Of a stretch of DNA of 64,000 bases, positions 17,226 through 26,886 are shown piece after piece. The DNA lies in contig NZ_JNFC01000001.1 in NCBI RefSeq assembly GCF_000756385.1, forward strand, positions 186,001 through 250,000. Reading direction: 5' to 3'. Numbering within the stretch: position 1 is the stretch's first letter; every line of letters starts with the position of its first letter. The notes beneath the pieces are model-generated. The model was not told the origin of the DNA. It ran no database searches and was given only the letters and a program-made list of their open reading frames with translations. The position numbers and the translations under genes are program-made. This stretch comes from Sphingopyxis sp. LC363. Its GTDB lineage: Bacteria > Pseudomonadota > Alphaproteobacteria > Sphingomonadales > Sphingomonadaceae.

Positions 17226-17577
17226 AGCGATAGCCGAGCCAGAGGAGGACGGCGGCGAGGAGCAGTCCGATCAGGGTCACAAAGCGCAGCGACGCGGGCA
17301 CGCACAGGCCATCGGCGCCGCAGCGCGCCGCGCGCATCTGCTGGCGCGCCAGCAGGACGCCACCGGCGACGAGCGAAATTGCGCCGAATGCGACGAACCA
17401 GAGCCGGTAGGGCGCGGCCGGGACCGCTATGCCGACGAGCCAGGCGGACCCGAGCCCCGCCGAGGCCAGCAGCATGGGGAGGGCGCAGCAGGTGGCTGCG
17501 AGAAAGCCCGATGCGATCCCGCCAAGCGCCAGCGAAATGGCCCCAAATCCTTTTGGACGCCTTGCATCTCCAGCCAA
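17218..17577 (-). CDS. merT: MerT-like mercuric transporter
   Basis: About 119 residues with three TM helices. The first helix carries the vicinal pair ATCCALP and a second loop carries C-x5-C (AARCGADGLC), as in MerT, which receives Hg(II) and passes it across the inner membrane. The start is most likely TTG at 17577, because AAGGAG (17590-17585) lies seven bases upstream; a TTG at 17583 is too close to it. It is divergent from a MerR gene and followed by a GDCCVxC gene; no merA or merP was found in the window. Confidence 0.82.
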   Translation of the reverse strand: MAGDARRPKGFGAISLALGGIASGFLAATCCALPMLLASAGLGSAWLVGIAVPAAPYRLWFVAFGAISLVAGGVLLARQQMRAARCGADGLCVPASLRFVTLIGLLLAAVLLWLGYRYA

Positions 17578-17607
17578 ATTCAAACTCCTTGTTTCGCGGT
17601 AGCGGCA

Positions 17608-17638
17608 AGTCTACCATCTGTAGTGACTACAGATGCAA
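17608..17638 (-). promoter_or_regulatory. MerR-type operator-promoter of the merT operon
   Basis: On the minus strand: -35 TTGCAT (17638-17633), 19-bp spacer, -10 TAGACT (17613-17608). The spacer holds a perfect palindrome at 17615-17635 with arms CATCTGTAGT and ACTACAGATG around one G. The half-sites run in the opposite order (CTGTAG...CTACAG) to those of the operator at 16493 (CTACAG...CTGTAG), so the two MerR proteins should not cross-bind well. Confidence 0.85.
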
Positions 17639-17649
17639 GCGGAATCGCA

Positions 17650-18051
17650 ATGGCCCCCTCAAGCACCATCCCCATCGGCGAGCTTTCTCGGCTTACCGGC
17701 TGCAATATCGAGACGATCCGCTATTATGAGCGCATCGGCATTCTGCCCGCGCCGGTCCGGTACGGGCGATTTCGCCGTTATGATTCAGCTGGTGTGCGGC
17801 GCCTTGCATTTGTGCGCCGCGCGCGCGAACTGGGGTTTCCCCTCGATACGGTCCGGACTTTGCTCCTTCTTGCCGAAGGCGGCGGCCATAGCTGCGATCA
17901 GGCGCGCCATATGGCCGAGAGCCAGCTTGCCGACGTCCTCGCCAAGCGCGCCGACCTCGACCGGATGGCCGCTGTCTTGGGCGATCTTGTCGAGGCGTGC
18001 GGCGCCGGCGATGCCGGGGGCTGCCCGCTTCTGGAGGCGCTGTCCGACTAG
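17650..18051 (+). CDS. merR: MerR-family regulator with three Hg-type cysteines
   Basis: A 133-residue MerR protein with the HTH at about 8-45 (IPIGELSRLTGCNIETIRYY). Cysteines fall at C82 (HSC), C117 and C125, close to the C82/C117/C126 set that binds Hg(II) in MerR; the last loop is one residue shorter. The ATG at 17650 is chosen because an upstream in-frame start at 17623 lies inside the operator. It is divergent from merT, so it is the probable mercury sensor. It ends before a bidirectional hairpin. Confidence 0.87.
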   Translation: MAPSSTIPIGELSRLTGCNIETIRYYERIGILPAPVRYGRFRRYDSAGVRRLAFVRRARELGFPLDTVRTLLLLAEGGGHSCDQARHMAESQLADVLAKRADLDRMAAVLGDLVEACGAGDAGGCPLLEALSD

Positions 18052-18089
18052 GTTCGAGTACAGCCGTCTTCCGCCAGCGCCCCAAAGCA

Positions 18090-18129
18090 GCCATTGCGCG
18101 CGGCAACTAGGGCCACCGCGCGCAATGGC
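18090..18129. terminator. Bidirectional hairpin between merR and cusF
   Basis: Perfect 14-bp stem, GCCATTGCGCGCGG and CCGCGCGCAATGGC, with a 12-base loop, placed between two convergent genes. It probably terminates both transcripts. Confidence 0.65.
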
Positions 18130-18135
18130 GGCGCG

Positions 18136-18504
18136 TTACGGCGCCTTGTCGAGCTTGGTGATCGTCCCGGCCTTGCCGTCCCAATTGAGCTCGAACGCGA
18201 CCTTGTCGCCGACCTTGATGTCCTTCAGCAGCTCGGGTTTCGCCGCAAAACCCATCGTCATCGGCGGCCATTCGAGTTCGGCGATCGCGCCATGATCGAG
18301 CGTGACCTGGCCTTTTGCCGTATCGATCGCGGTCACGGTCGCCGTGCCCTTGCCATGCTTCGTTTCGGCCGGGGCCGCCATGGTCCCTGTGTCATCGGCC
18401 ATCGCGGCCTTTTCTTCCGTCTTCGGTGCTTCGCCTTGCTTGCCGCAGGCGACAAGTCCAGCGCCGAGCGCAAGGCTGAGCGTAATCGCAGTGAGTTTAT
18501 TCAT
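18136..18504 (-). CDS. cusF: CusF-like periplasmic copper-binding lipoprotein
   Basis: A 122-residue protein with a lipoprotein-type signal (LGAGLVAC20G). The C-terminal OB-like domain has H71, W79, M82 and M84. The spacing H-x7-W-x2-M-x-M equals that of E. coli CusF (H36, W44, M47, M49), whose Met2His site with a capping Trp binds Cu(I)/Ag(I). It would hand periplasmic metal to CusB/CusA. Its start overlaps the cusA stop (18501-18504), so it closes the cusCBA operon. Here it is lipid-anchored rather than soluble. Confidence 0.9.
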   Translation of the reverse strand: MNKLTAITLSLALGAGLVACGKQGEAPKTEEKAAMADDTGTMAAPAETKHGKGTATVTAIDTAKGQVTLDHGAIAELEWPPMTMGFAAKPELLKDIKVGDKVAFELNWDGKAGTITKLDKAP

Positions 18505-21500
18505 GTCGTTTCTCCTTCGGGTTGGACGGGATGAGCCGCACGCCTTCGCATCAGCAGATAGGCGGCGGGAATGATAAGCATCGACAGCAGCGGCGCGGTG
18601 AGCATGCCGCCGATCATCGGCGCGGCGATGCGGCTCATCACTTCGGAGCCGGTGCCGGTCCCGACGAGGATCGGGAACAGGCCCGCGAGGATAACCGCAA
18701 CGGTCATCGCCTTCGGGCGGACGCGGAGCAGCGCGCCTTCGCGAACCGCGGCCAATATGTGGCCGTCGCTGCGATCGGCGAGCGCATGCTTGAGATAGAT
18801 GAGCATGACGACCCCGAACTCGGCGGCAACGCCCGCAAGCGCGATGAACCCGACCGCGCTCGCGACCGACTGGTTATAGCCAAGCAGATAGAGGAGCCAG
18901 AGCCCGCCGGTGAGCGCAAAGGGCAGGGTCGCCATGATGAGCAGCGCCTCGTCCCAGCGGCGGAAGGTCAGGTAGAGCAGCAGGAAGATGATCGCGAGCG
19001 TGACCGGCACGACGACCTTCATCCGCTCGGTCGCACGAACGAGGAACTCGAACTGCCCGGTGTAGGAAACGCTGACGCCGGGCGGCAGATCGACATCGCG
19101 CGCGATCGCCCGCTGGATGTCCTGCACGAGGCCCTGCAAATCGCGGCCGCGGCTGTCGACGTAGATCCAGGTCACCGGGCGGCCATTCTCGCTGCGCAGC
19201 ATCGGCGGCCCGTCGCTGACCTTGACTCTGGCCACCGTGCCGAGCGTGATCTGCTGGCGCGACGGCGTCAGGACCGGAAGGCTCGCGAGCTCGCCGATAC
19301 TGTCGCGCAGCTCGCGCGGGTAGCGGACGCTGATCGGATAGCGGGCGAGCCCCTCGACCGTCTGGCCGATCGTCTCGCCGCCGATCGCGCCCGAGACGAT
19401 CGCTTGCACGTCGGCGACATTGAGGCCGTAGCGTGCTGCGGCGGCGCGATCGATGTCGACATCGATATAGCGCCCACCAGTCAGCCGCTCGGCCAGCGCC
19501 GACGCTACGCCGGGTACGGTCTTGACGACCGCTTCGATGCGCTTGGCGGTGCGATCGATCCCGGCAAGATCCGAGCCCGCGACCTTGATGCCGACCGGGC
19601 TCTTGATCCCGGTCGCAAGCATGTCGATGCGATTGCGGATCGGGGGAATCCAGAAATTGGCGAGCCCCGGAACCCGGACCCGCGCGTCGAGCTCCTCGAT
19701 CAATTTCTCCTCGGTCATGCCGGGGCGCCAACGGTCCTTCGGCTTGAAGCGGATCGTCGTCTCGAACATCTCGAGCGGCGCGGGGTCGGTCGCGCTGTCG
19801 GCCCGCCCCGCCTTGCCGAACACGCTCTCGACCTCGGGCACGGTCTTGATCAGTCGGTCCGTCTGCTGGAGCAGGCTCGATGCCCTTGCGGCCGAGATGC
19901 CGGGTAGCGCCGAGGGCATGTAAAGGAGGTCGCCTTCGTGCATCTGCGGCATGAACTCGCCGCCGATCTGGGTCATCGGCCACAGGCTGGTGGCGAAGAC
20001 GAGGCCGGCGATCACGAGCGCTTTTTTCGGCCGTTCGAGCACCCAGTCGAGTGCCGGGCGATAGATGCGGGTCAGCCAGCGGTTGACCGGATTACTCTGT
20101 TCGGCGGGTATCTTACCGCGGATCAGCCAGCCCATCAGCACCGGGATGAGCGTGATCGAGAGGATCGCGGCGGCCGCCATCGCATAGGTTTTGGTGAAGG
20201 CGAGCGGCGAGAAGAGCCGTCCCTCCTGGCCTTCGAGCGTGAAGATGGGGAGGAAGGAGAAGGTGATGATGAGGAGGCTGAGGAAGAGGGCGGGCCCAAC
20301 CTCGGCGGCGGCGTCGGTGATGACGCGCCAGCGTTCGGCGCCTTTCAGTTCCTCGCCCGGATGATCGCGCTCCCAATGTTCGAGATGCTTATGGGCATTT
20401 TCGATCATCACCACCGCAGCGTCGACCATCGCACCGACCGCGATGGCGATGCCGCCGAGCGACAATATATTGGCGTTGAGTCCCTGCAGCCGCATCACGA
20501 TGAAGGCGATGAGGATGCCGAGCGGCAGCGTCAGGATCGCGACCAGTGCCGAGCGCGCGTGCCAGAGGAAGAGCGCGCAGACGAGCCCGACGATGATGAA
20601 CTCTTCGACGAGCTTCGAGGTAAGATTGTCGACCGCGCGGTCGATCAACCCCGAGCGGTCATAAGTGGTGATGATCTCGACCCCGGGCGGCAGGCTGCGC
20701 TTGAGCTCGGCGAGCTTGGTGCGCACGCCGTCGATGACTTCGCGGGCATTCTTGCCCTCGCGCATGACGATCACGCCGCCCGCGACTTCGCCCTCGCCGT
20801 TGAGTTCGGCGATGCCCCGCCTTGTGTCGGGACCGATCTGCACCGTCGCGACATCGCCGACCGTTACCGGGAGTCCGCCCGCGGCGGTGCGGATCGGGAC
20901 GGCGCGGAAGTCGTCGAGCGACTCCAGATAGCCGCTCGCGCGGACGATATATTCAGCCTCAGCGAGTTCTAGGGAGCCGCCGCCGCTTTCCTGGTTGGCG
21001 CGCTTGAGGGCGTCGGCGACGTCGGTTGCAGTCACCCCGAACGCGGCGAGCTTCTGCGGATCGACGATGATCTGATACTGGCGCACCATGCCGCCGATGC
21101 TCGCGACCTCGGCGACGCCGGGAACCGATTTAAGCTCGAAGCGGAGGAACCAGTCCTGAAGACTGCGGAGTTCGGCAAGATCGTGGCGGCCGCTTTTGTC
21201 GACGAGCGCATATTCATAGATCCAGCCAACCCCGGTCGCGTCGGGACCGATGCTCGCGCGCGCGCCCTCGGGGAGACGGCTTTGCACCTGGCTCAGATAT
21301 TCGAGCACGCGGCTGCGCGCCCAATAGGGATCGGTGCCGTCGTCGAACAGGACATAGACGAAGCTGTCGCCGACGAAGCTGTAGCCGCGCACCACGCGCG
21401 CGCCCGGCACCGAGAGCATCGTCGTCGTGATCGGATAGGTGACCTGGTCCTCGACGATCCGCGGTGCCTGTCCCGCATAGCTGGTGCGGACGATGACCTG

Positions 21501-21635
21501 GACGTCCGACAGGTCGGGCAGGGCGTCGACCGGAGTCGTGCGCACCGCGGCGATCCCGAGCAAGGTCAGGATCAGCGCCGAAGCGACGACAAGCCCGCGC
21601 GCCGCGACCGAGGCGCGAATAATGCGTGCGATCAT
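18501..21635 (-). CDS. cusA: CusA-type Cu(I)/Ag(I) RND efflux pump
   Basis: A 1044-residue HME-RND pump. The TM4 segment reads [21 protein letters not shown] with D405, the monovalent-cation (Cu/Ag) type rather than the DFG type of czcA. The second loop has [19 protein letters not shown], which contains one of the methionines of the CusA metal relay. The ATG at 21635 overlaps the cusB stop (ATGA); the frame stays open further upstream only as a shadow of cusB. It would export copper or silver from the cytosol and periplasm through CusBC. Confidence 0.94.
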   Translation of the reverse strand: MIARIIRASVAARGLVVASALILTLLGIAAVRTTPVDALPDLSDVQVIVRTSYAGQAPRIVEDQVTYPITTTMLSVPGARVVRGYSFVGDSFVYVLFDDGTDPYWARSRVLEYLSQVQSRLPEGARASIGPDATGVGWIYEYALVDKSGRHDLAELRSLQDWFLRFELKSVPGVAEVASIGGMVRQYQIIVDPQKLAAFGVTATDVADALKRANQESGGGSLELAEAEYIVRASGYLESLDDFRAVPIRTAAGGLPVTVGDVATVQIGPDTRRGIAELNGEGEVAGGVIVMREGKNAREVIDGVRTKLAELKRSLPPGVEIITTYDRSGLIDRAVDNLTSKLVEEFIIVGLVCALFLWHARSALVAILTLPLGILIAFIVMRLQGLNANILSLGGIAIAVGAMVDAAVVMIENAHKHLEHWERDHPGEELKGAERWRVITDAAAEVGPALFLSLLIITFSFLPIFTLEGQEGRLFSPLAFTKTYAMAAAAILSITLIPVLMGWLIRGKIPAEQSNPVNRWLTRIYRPALDWVLERPKKALVIAGLVFATSLWPMTQIGGEFMPQMHEGDLLYMPSALPGISAARASSLLQQTDRLIKTVPEVESVFGKAGRADSATDPAPLEMFETTIRFKPKDRWRPGMTEEKLIEELDARVRVPGLANFWIPPIRNRIDMLATGIKSPVGIKVAGSDLAGIDRTAKRIEAVVKTVPGVASALAERLTGGRYIDVDIDRAAAARYGLNVADVQAIVSGAIGGETIGQTVEGLARYPISVRYPRELRDSIGELASLPVLTPSRQQITLGTVARVKVSDGPPMLRSENGRPVTWIYVDSRGRDLQGLVQDIQRAIARDVDLPPGVSVSYTGQFEFLVRATERMKVVVPVTLAIIFLLLYLTFRRWDEALLIMATLPFALTGGLWLLYLLGYNQSVASAVGFIALAGVAAEFGVVMLIYLKHALADRSDGHILAAVREGALLRVRPKAMTVAVILAGLFPILVGTGTGSEVMSRIAAPMIGGMLTAPLLSMLIIPAAYLLMRRRAAHPVQPEGETT

Positions 21636-22858
21636 TGCGCTGGCTCCAGCGGACGAACCGTGAGACCGGTCAGGCTCGCCTCGGAATCGAGCAGGAACTG
21701 GCCCGACGCGACGACCTTCTCGCCGGGGGCGAGCCCTCGCAATATCTCGGTCTTGCCGCCGCCTTCGCGTCCGGCGACCACTTCGGCGGGATGGTAGCGT
21801 CCGTCGCCCTTCTCGAGCATCACGATGCTGCGCGTGCCGGTGCGGATCACCGCTTCGCTTGGCACCAGCAGCGTTGGCTTGGCGTCCCCGCCGAGCGCGA
21901 CGACGGCGAACATGCCGGGGCGTAGGCGACCGCCGCGGTTGGCGAGCTCGATGCGCACTGTCAGCGTCCGGCTGTCCGCCGCTGCGGTCGGCAGGATCGC
22001 GACGACCCGCCCGGTAAAAGCCTCGCCGGGAAAGGCGGTGAGGTTCGCGGTGGCAGGTTGGCCGATCTTCACCAGTCCGGCCTGCGCTTCGGGGAGCGCG
22101 GCATTGAGCCACACCGTTCCAAGTCCCGAGATTTCGGCAAGTGTCTGCCCCGAGGCGAGAGTCACGCCTGCACGGGCATTGAGCGTCTGGACCACGCCGC
22201 CGATCGGCGCGCGCACCGTCAGTCTGCCGCCGGTCCGTCCGCTCCGGTCGACCTCGGCGATCACGCCTTCGGGCATGCCCATCAGCCGCAGCCGCTGCCG
22301 CGCGGCCGCCGTGAGTTCAGGTTTGCCGAGCTTCTTGACGCTCAGATATTCGGTCTGGGCGCTGCCCCATTCAGGCAATTGCAATTCGGCGATCGGCGCA
22401 CCGGCGCCGATGACATCGCCAGGCGCGAGGCGATAGACGCGTTCGACGAAGCCGCCCGAGCGCGCCTGGACGATCGCGACATCGCGCTGGTTGAAATCGA
22501 TACTGCCGTTGACGTCGAAGGTTGCGGCAAGGCTCCCCATTTCGGCCGCGACCACTCTTATGCCGAGGCTCTGACGCGCCGACGGGTCAATCGACACGCC
22601 GGGCGCCGCGCCGCCACCCTCGTCGGCATATTTGGGCTCGAGCTGCATGTCCATGAAGGGCGACTTGCCGGGCTTGTCGAACTTCTGGTTCGGGAACATC
22701 GGATCATAATAGTAGAGGATCTTGCGCCCGCCGCTTGCCGTCTCGGTTGGTGCATCGCTCTTGCCGCTCTGTCCCAACCAATAACCGCCGCCGCCCGCGA
22801 TCAGCACCGTGGCCAGGATTGCGACGCGCCAGCGCGCCGCTGATGTTGCATCGGTCAT
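21632..22858 (-). CDS. cusB: CusB-type RND periplasmic adaptor
   Basis: A 408-residue membrane-anchored adaptor. After an N-terminal TM helix it has a heavy-metal-binding segment [19 protein letters not shown] followed by [12 protein letters not shown], with methionines that bind Cu/Ag in CusB. Barrel-sandwich and beta-barrel domains follow ([16 protein letters not shown], then RAPIGGVVQ). It overlaps cusC upstream and cusA downstream by four bases each, so the tripartite pump is made from one coupled message. Confidence 0.93.
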   Translation of the reverse strand: MTDATSAARWRVAILATVLIAGGGGYWLGQSGKSDAPTETASGGRKILYYYDPMFPNQKFDKPGKSPFMDMQLEPKYADEGGGAAPGVSIDPSARQSLGIRVVAAEMGSLAATFDVNGSIDFNQRDVAIVQARSGGFVERVYRLAPGDVIGAGAPIAELQLPEWGSAQTEYLSVKKLGKPELTAAARQRLRLMGMPEGVIAEVDRSGRTGGRLTVRAPIGGVVQTLNARAGVTLASGQTLAEISGLGTVWLNAALPEAQAGLVKIGQPATANLTAFPGEAFTGRVVAILPTAAADSRTLTVRIELANRGGRLRPGMFAVVALGGDAKPTLLVPSEAVIRTGTRSIVMLEKGDGRYHPAEVVAGREGGGKTEILRGLAPGEKVVASGQFLLDSEASLTGLTVRPLEPAQ

Positions 22859-24081
22859 CGACCTGCCTCCCCATAAATATAATTGATCCGGATCGCGTCG
22901 CGCGCGACCTCGGCTTCGCGCGCCAGCGCATCGACTTCGGCCTCGGCAAGCGCGAGAGTCGACAGGAGCGCGGTCCCGAGGTCGAGCTTTCCGGCGGCGT
23001 AGCTTGCAAGATCGAGCTCGGCGCGCTTCTTCGCGAGCGGCACGAGCCGCGTACGTGCATTGGCGAGCTGCTCATGATGCATGCGGTGATCGGCGAGATC
23101 GGCGTCGAGCGCTGCCGCGATGTCGCGCTTGGCAGCCTCGCGGTCGAGCCGGGCGCGCATCGCCTCGCTGGCGCGCGCGGCGATCTTGGGGTCCTGCCGC
23201 TTTTTCGAGAAGAAGGGCAGGTCGACGGTGACCCCGACCGTGACGAGATCACCGTAATTGGGCTCGCGGCGCCCATAGGCCGCGTTGACGCTCCAGTCGG
23301 GTCGCTTGTCGGCGCGTGCGAGACCGGTCTCGGCGTCGGCGGCGAGGGCGCGGGCATCGAGTGCTCTGAGCTTTGGCAGGGCGTCGATGCCGGCGCGCAA
23401 TCCTTGTTCGTCGATCGACTGCGGCGGCAAGTCGCCGAGCGTGTCGGCGGCGGGGTCGCCGGTGAAGCGGGCGAGCTGCGCGCGGGCGCGGGCGATCTCG
23501 GCGGCGAGCGCGCTGCGGCGATCGTTGATCGCGGCGCGAAGCTGATCGGGTTCGAGCGCCTGCGCCGGGCGCGCCGCACCGCTGGCAAGCCGCGCCGTCA
23601 CGGTCGATTGAAGGTCCTCGAGGCCGCTATCGAGCAGGTCGAGTTCCTTCAGCTCCTTCTTGGCATAATAGAGATCGACCCAGGCGAGCGCGGTCGCGAG
23701 CCTGATGTCCTGCGCGGTGACCGCTTCGTCGGCGCGGGCGATTCCAATGTCGGCCTGCGCGCGGGTCGCGCGCGCGCGGCGTTTGGCGGGGTTCGGAAAA
23801 TCCTGGCTGACGCCGATGACCTGCATCGTGAAATCGTCGCGATTGAACCGGCCCGCGTCGGGTCCGGTCACCGGGAAATCCTGGAGGACGATATTGAGTT
23901 TCGGGTCGGGCAGCCGGTCGGCGGCGATCGCCGCCGATTGGGCGGCGTCGACGCCCGCTTCGCGGCTTTGCAGTTCGGGTGCCTCCGATGCTGCTCGGCT
24001 GAGCGCCGAATCGAGCGTCATCGGCTCGGCGTGAAGAGCCGAGGGCAGCGCAAGCAAGGCTGCCGTAAAATATGGGCGCAT
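22855..24081 (-). CDS. cusC: CusC/TolC-family outer-membrane channel
   Basis: A 408-residue outer-membrane efflux protein with a signal peptide (MRPYFTAALLALPSALHA) and two OEP repeats of long helices, for example LDSALSRAASEAPELQSREAGVDAA at the start of the first; the stretch is given only in part in families but the periodic Ala/Leu pattern runs throughout. No lipobox is visible. RBS AGGGGG precedes the ATG. It is the first gene of the coupled cusC-B-A-F set. Confidence 0.9.
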   Translation of the reverse strand: MRPYFTAALLALPSALHAEPMTLDSALSRAASEAPELQSREAGVDAAQSAAIAADRLPDPKLNIVLQDFPVTGPDAGRFNRDDFTMQVIGVSQDFPNPAKRRARATRAQADIGIARADEAVTAQDIRLATALAWVDLYYAKKELKELDLLDSGLEDLQSTVTARLASGAARPAQALEPDQLRAAINDRRSALAAEIARARAQLARFTGDPAADTLGDLPPQSIDEQGLRAGIDALPKLRALDARALAADAETGLARADKRPDWSVNAAYGRREPNYGDLVTVGVTVDLPFFSKKRQDPKIAARASEAMRARLDREAAKRDIAAALDADLADHRMHHEQLANARTRLVPLAKKRAELDLASYAAGKLDLGTALLSTLALAEAEVDALAREAEVARDAIRINYIYGEAGR

Positions 24082-24147
24082 GATGTCCCCCTGCTGTGGA
24101 CTGGGCGAAAGCCTCCCCGGCGTCTGTACGCCGGGGAAGAAAGACCG

Positions 24148-24414
24148 TTACCCTTGCGGGGGCATCCTTTGGTCGCCGGACATATTCTTCATGCAGTCCG
24201 CCGGACTCACCTTCATCATGTCGCAGTCGCAATGCGCCATCTGTCCCGGCTTGTCCTTGACCCAGACGCGGACTCGCGAGGTGGTATTGGACTTGTTCGG
24301 CCCTGGCACCTGGCGGGTCTGCCATTCATGATGGCCGCCGGACGGTTCTTGGGCGAGGACGGGAGCGGCAAGCGTTGCTGCCGCGAGCGCGGCAACGGCA
24401 AAAAACGGTTTCAT
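24148..24414 (-). CDS. Small secreted Cys/Met-containing protein of the cus cluster
   Basis: An 88-residue protein with a signal peptide cut near VLAQ. The mature part has HH near its start and a C-terminal segment with MAHCDCDMM and DCMKNMSGD, i.e. cysteines and methionines of a possible soft-metal site. It lies 66 bases upstream of cusC on the same strand. No family was recognised. ATG at 24414 chosen because AAGGA stands just upstream; the frame extends further up without a better start. Confidence 0.65.
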   Translation of the reverse strand: MKPFFAVAALAAATLAAPVLAQEPSGGHHEWQTRQVPGPNKSNTTSRVRVWVKDKPGQMAHCDCDMMKVSPADCMKNMSGDQRMPPQG

Positions 24415-24478
24415 GTTGAATTCCTTGATTGAAAAGCGTGAAACCGCGCGCCGGGACGAGCCGGTGCGCGTCGGCAAT

Positions 24479-24841
24479 TCAGGCAAGAAATAGGGGCGGG
24501 GCGGGTTCGGGGCCGAATGTTCTTCCGGCGAGGCGCCGGACAGGAAGCGGATCGAAAGAGCCGGCGACAAATGTCTTTTCGGCAAGGGGGGTAGCCGGAG
24601 AGACGACGGCGGGCGGTAGCGCGCAGCCCATCTTGGCGATGCAGTCGAGCGTGAGGCCCTTGCACGGAGCGCTCTTCTGGGATTTTTTAATCCCCATCAT
24701 CTCCGCGCATTCGTCGCTCATCGCCGCCGCGAACGCCGTCTCGGCCGACGGGAGCGCGGGCGCCGAGGCGAATGCGGTCTCCTGCGCCAGAAGGCCGAGT
24801 AAGGCTCCGACAAGAAGTAGAAAGGTGAGCCAGCGTTTCAC
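24479..24841 (-). CDS. Small secreted Cys-containing protein, first gene of the cus operon
   Basis: A 120-residue protein with an N-terminal signal peptide (MKRWLTFLLLVGALLGLLA). Four cysteines fall in a central segment (DEC, APC, LDC, MGC), and the end is Pro-rich (GPEPAPPLFLA). The layout, signal plus small Cys motif plus Pro-rich tail, recalls small copper-cluster proteins such as DUF2946, but the match is too weak to name. It is likely the promoter-proximal gene of the cus set. Confidence 0.6.
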   Translation of the reverse strand: MKRWLTFLLLVGALLGLLAQETAFASAPALPSAETAFAAAMSDECAEMMGIKKSQKSAPCKGLTLDCIAKMGCALPPAVVSPATPLAEKTFVAGSFDPLPVRRLAGRTFGPEPAPPLFLA

Positions 24842-24943
24842 GGTCGAAGCATGATCCTTGTCAAACTTGGCGTCAATCTAAACCGGGGTGGAGATCCCGC
24901 TCACTTGTTCGCCGACTGTCCCGTCGTGGTTACGCCGGACCCG

Positions 24944-25765
24944 TTAAGAATGGCCCATTGTCATGGCGGCGGGCGCGACCAGCATCCACAGCGCCATGGC
25001 GATCATCATCAGATTTTCGGTCAGTGAGATGAAACCCAGCGGCACATTGCTGTCGCCGCCGACGCAGGCGCATTTGAGTTCGCGCTTGTCGATATACACC
25101 GCCTTGAACACCGACACGGCGCCGATGATCCCGATGAACAGCGCCACCGGAATCGATATCCAGTTCAGCGCGCCAGAAATCATCAGGATGCCGGCAAGAC
25201 CCTCCGCAAAGGGATAGATGGTAGCATAGGGTACCCAGCGTTTGGCGAGCAAGTCATAGTTCAGGAACATGCTCGAGAAGCTCTCGATGTCGCGGAGCTT
25301 GAGGAAGGCAAGCAACGCCATGCTGAACCCGATAAACCATTCGGCGGCACGGATTGTGAAGGGCGTGCCCGACACCGCTTGGCTGGCGGCCAGCGCCATC
25401 AGCGCGGTGATAGAGAAGAGCGCGATGACGGGCTTATAGGTAAGCGCCTTAGGATCGCGGACTTTCAGACCGAGATGGCGCCTCAGATCGTCAAGACCGC
25501 CGATCCGCTCGCCTTCGATGAAGGTCTGCGGCGTCGTCGCGACGCCATGTTTCGCCTTGAATGCGTCGGTTTCCTCGCGGGTCGTCAGCCAGACATCCTC
25601 GACGTCATAGCCGCGGCTGCGCAACAGATGCAGCGCCTTCAGGCCATAGGGGCAGATATGCTGCTCCATCACCATGCGATAGATGGTCGCCCGCGGCTTG
25701 CCCGAAACCGCCGCACCAGTGTGCGCTGGCGCGCTTTCGTTCGCGCGCTGAACCTGCATATTCAT
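24944..25765 (-). CDS. Glutaredoxin-MauE fusion membrane protein
   Basis: About 273 residues. Residues 20-105 form a glutaredoxin-like domain with a monothiol-type site C-P-Y-G (HICPYGLKAL) and the cis-Pro loop VATTPQTF. The rest is a MauE/DoxX-like domain of four TM helices with a K-C-A-C motif in the last loop (ELKCACVGG). MauE proteins support disulfide formation in methylamine dehydrogenase; a fused glutaredoxin suggests periplasmic-cytosolic thiol redox transfer (inference). The ATG at 25765 follows AAAGGCG. It is divergent from a MerR gene across a mer-like operator. Confidence 0.82.
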   Translation of the reverse strand: MNMQVQRANESAPAHTGAAVSGKPRATIYRMVMEQHICPYGLKALHLLRSRGYDVEDVWLTTREETDAFKAKHGVATTPQTFIEGERIGGLDDLRRHLGLKVRDPKALTYKPVIALFSITALMALAASQAVSGTPFTIRAAEWFIGFSMALLAFLKLRDIESFSSMFLNYDLLAKRWVPYATIYPFAEGLAGILMISGALNWISIPVALFIGIIGAVSVFKAVYIDKRELKCACVGGDSNVPLGFISLTENLMMIAMALWMLVAPAAMTMGHS

Positions 25766-25800
25766 CGATTCGCCTTTCTTGATTCCCGATCGCTTCCCGC

Positions 25801-25832
25801 TATATAGGCTCCGTACCATAGTACGGAGTCAA
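25801..25832 (-). promoter_or_regulatory. Classical mer-type operator-promoter
   Basis: On the minus strand: -35 TTGACT (25832-25827), then a 19-20 bp spacer, then CTATAT/TATATA as -10 (25807-25801). The spacer holds CTCCGTAC-CATA-GTACGGAG (25809-25828), 8-bp arms with a 4-base centre. This is very close to the CCGTAC-N4-GTACGG core of Tn21/Tn501 mer operators. It drives the glutaredoxin-MauE gene and should be bound by the MerR at 25846. Confidence 0.85.
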
Positions 25833-25845
25833 GGCCTTGCGTGAC

Positions 25846-26244
25846 ATGACCATCGGCCAGCTTGCCCGGCAGGGCGGCGTCAATGTCGAGACGATCCGCT
25901 ATTACCAACGCCGCGGCCTGTTGCCCGTTCCGCCTCAGTCGGCCAGCGCCCCGTCGGAAGGCCGAGTCCGGCGTTACGACGAGGCGGTTCTGCGCCGTCT
26001 GCGCTTCATCAAATCGGCACAAGCAGCGGGATTTACGCTCACCGAGATCGCCGAACTGCTCGAACTCGACGCGTCGAGCGATCGCGCGCGAGCGCGCGAA
26101 CTGGCCGATGCGCGCATCGCGGCGATCGAAAAGACGATCGCCGAACTCGATGCGGCGCGGCGCGCGCTCATGGGCCTGTCGCGCCAATGCGCTGCCGCCG
26201 ACACGCTCCACTGCCCGATCATAGCGGCGTTCGAGCAGGTCTAG
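25846..26244 (+). CDS. MerR-family regulator lacking the first metal-ligand cysteine
   Basis: A 132-residue MerR protein with the HTH at 1-40 (MTIGQLARQGGVNVETIRYY) and C-terminal C115-x7-C123 in the metal loop. The position equal to Hg-ligand C82 is Arg in a SSDRARARELA context, so the three-coordinate Hg site of true MerR cannot form. It therefore may sense Cu(I), or a redox or thiol state, despite its mer-like operator. ATG at 25846 or TTG at 25837 could start it; the ATG is preferred. Confidence 0.85.
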   Translation: MTIGQLARQGGVNVETIRYYQRRGLLPVPPQSASAPSEGRVRRYDEAVLRRLRFIKSAQAAGFTLTEIAELLELDASSDRARARELADARIAAIEKTIAELDAARRALMGLSRQCAAADTLHCPIIAAFEQV

Positions 26245-26886
26245 CCCGACTGGCCTTGGCGGCGGATGGTGCTGACGGCCGGTCTCACCTCCCAACTGGT
26301 GTCAATCGGTCGCAAATGGTTCCAGCATCCCGGCTACAAGCGATGGGATGGTAATTCCGGCTGCGACATCGAGCAGAAGGCTAGCGCGGATCGCAGCCGC
26401 AGGTCTCGCCGCTGCCGCGTCCGGAGTTGCGACGGCCGTCCGAAGTGCCTGGGTCAGGCGCCATCGAATCTCCGCGGCTAGGACCGGCATCAGAGCGAAC
26501 AAATAGGCTTCCACGGGGAAGACCTGACCATAGGGTCAAGCGAGCGATTGCGTCACGTGCACGGCGCCGACCAAGGCTCCGACGAGGGGCAGAAGCGAAA
26601 AGCGCCGCTTCTGGATGAAGGTAGGAGCCTTTGGGCGTTCCGGATCAACTTCATCCTGGCGATCTGAACAAATCGGGGAGCCCAATTCCAATGGTTTTAC
26701 GTCGCCCGAACCATTTTTGAGGGATGAGTCGTTCTGGTGCGTAATCAATGTCAGTAGGGGATGTTGGGTGCTTGAACTCGGAAGCCGTAAGCAGCGGTTT
26801 CCGGGCATGCATGTTTTTGTCCTCGACTTCCCCGAAACTCATTTGGGCTGCGCGAAAGGGCAGTTCTTCGAAACAGGGGAAGCATA
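26245..26886. other. 640-base gap without a convincing gene
   Basis: No intact gene was seen. On the minus strand one frame reads a hydrophobic segment ending SLLPLVGALVGAVHVTQSLA at a TGA (26538-26536), then resumes in the same frame as VEAYLFALMPVLAAEIRW down to 26302; this could be a decayed membrane-protein gene, or chance. The last 200 bases are less GC-rich and must hold the promoter of the TonB receptor at 26887, whose RBS is AGGGGAAG. Confidence 0.5.

Noticed and set aside
17623..17649. Earlier start for the second MerR
   Set aside because: It would place the start codon inside the operator palindrome; the ATG at 17650 gives a normal MerR N-terminus.
21636..22112. Upstream extension of cusA
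   Set aside because: It overlaps cusB in another frame; the CusA N-terminus begins at the ATG that overlaps the cusB stop.
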